Positions 4,927 to 5,338 of a stretch of 5,338 bases of DNA are shown piece by piece. Both the position numbers and the translations under genes were made by a program. The stretch is from Oscillospiraceae bacterium (GTDB lineage Bacteria; Bacillota; Clostridia; UMGS1810): assembly GCA_022769845.1 (NCBI GenBank), contig JALEIO010000115.1:1-5338 (forward strand). The letters run 5' to 3'. Position 1 is the first letter of the stretch. Each line of letters opens with the position of its first letter. The notes below the pieces were generated by a model. The model was not told the origin of the DNA. It made no database searches and saw only the letters and a program-made list of their open reading frames with translations.

Positions 4927-4973
4927 GTGTGAAATTGTAAATTTCACACAAATGGTTTCGCAAAACCATTTGT
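4927..4973. repeat. Two abutting perfect hairpins in the convergent intergenic gap
   Basis: The first hairpin pairs GTGTGAAATT (4927-4936) with AATTTCACAC (4940-4949), loop of 3. The second pairs ACAAATGGTTT (4948-4958) with AAACCATTTGT (4963-4973), loop of 4. They overlap by two bases, so both cannot be fully formed at once. Neither is followed by a T-run on either strand, so they are not ordinary terminators. A dispersed intergenic palindrome family is a plausible reading. Confidence 0.7.
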
Positions 4974-4987
4974 TCGGTAGACATTAA

Positions 4988-5338
4988 TTATTTTACTGCC
5001 GTTTTTGCAAGAAAAAATGCGGCGGATATGTTTTTAAACATCAGCACAATTACCGTTATGGCGATTACAATCAGAACAATCCGTGAATATTTTCGGTAAA
5101 ATTTCTGATGAATAACGCTTGACGCAAATCCCAAAAACATTGGCGGCAGGAAACACAGCTCCAGTGCGGGAACACTGTGTGAAAACATAGATGAAAGCAT
5201 AAAAATCGGATATGCCGCAAGCGCAGGCACTATATACCGTTTAACGTATTTCGGACAGCGAAAAATTCCTATAAAGCTAACCACGAAGAAAAATGTTGTT
5301 TCGGTTTTTAATGCCGATACGATATTTTGCGGATTGAA
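4988..5338 (-). CDS. Unrecognised multi-pass membrane protein, C-terminal part
   Basis: The frame ends at TAA (complement of 4988-4990) and stays open to the right edge of the window, giving the last 116 residues; the start lies outside. A GTG codon at 5282-5284 is inside the frame, has no ribosome binding site and is probably not the start. Hydrophobic stretches suggest about four membrane segments: TTFFFVVSFIGIF, IVPALAAYPIFMLSSMF, ALELCFLPPMFLGFASSVI and IVLIVIAITVIVLMF, with the basic loop HQKFYRKYSR before the last. The C-terminus is short and basic. The pattern resembles the ends of polytopic polysaccharide-polymerase or glycosyltransferase-type membrane proteins, but I cannot assign a family from this part. 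It converges on the ABC transporter gene, so the two are not in one operon. Confidence 0.75.
   Translation of the reverse strand, partial: FNPQNIVSALKTETTFFFVVSFIGIFRCPKYVKRYIVPALAAYPIFMLSSMFSHSVPALELCFLPPMFLGFASSVIHQKFYRKYSRIVLIVIAITVIVLMFKNISAAFFLAKTAVK

Noticed and set aside
4753..4947. A 64-codon minus-strand frame across the convergent gap
   Set aside because: It runs through the terminator and both palindromes, with no ribosome binding site or family resemblance.
1..5338. CRISPR array, toxin-antitoxin pair, phage or transposase genes
   Set aside because: No regularly spaced direct repeats, no small gene pair with ribosome binding sites and no transposase or integrase motif were found on either strand.

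Overview
The window looks like a chromosomal piece of a low-GC Gram-positive bacterium of class Clostridia. The evidence is AT-rich intergenic DNA, strong AGGAGG-type ribosome binding sites, consensus TTGACA/TATAAT promoters with 17-bp spacers, the rpsF-ssb-rpsR gene order and a one-piece tmRNA with a nine-residue tag. A gut or anaerobic clostridium of the Oscillospirales type is a reasonable guess, but nothing here proves the family.

Layout, left to right. Bases 1-74 hold the N-terminus of a response regulator on the minus strand. Next, also on the minus strand, is a single tRNA-Gly(CCC) with its own promoter and terminator (241-397). A strong promoter at 445-473 then starts the plus-strand rpsF-ssb-rpsR operon, whose leader folds into a structure resembling the S6:S18 autoregulatory site; the operon ends at a clean terminator (1564-1597). 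ssrA (tmRNA, 1766-2116) follows with its own extended -10 promoter. Between the tmRNA CCA end and the probable ssrA terminator (2281-2324) lies an unexpected block of about 155 bases made of nested inverted repeats, bounded by repeats of the tmRNA 3' end. From 2325 to 2788 there is no intact gene. That stretch has a minus-strand promoter-like site, a minus-strand terminator, a remnant reading frame with no start codon, and an isolated hairpin.

A promoter at 2789-2817 drives a complete ABC exporter half-transporter (2861-4675). It converges on the C-terminal part of an unrecognised multi-pass membrane protein on the minus strand (4988-5338, cut by the window end). The convergent gap holds one terminator and three strong hairpins that lack U-tracts.

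Functionally, most of the window is translation housekeeping: two 30S proteins, the single-strand DNA-binding protein, a tRNA and the ribosome-rescue RNA. The accessory content is limited to the transporter, the membrane protein and intergenic palindromes. I see no phage, CRISPR, toxin-antitoxin or other defence system. The most unusual item is the palindromic block inserted exactly at the 3' end of ssrA.
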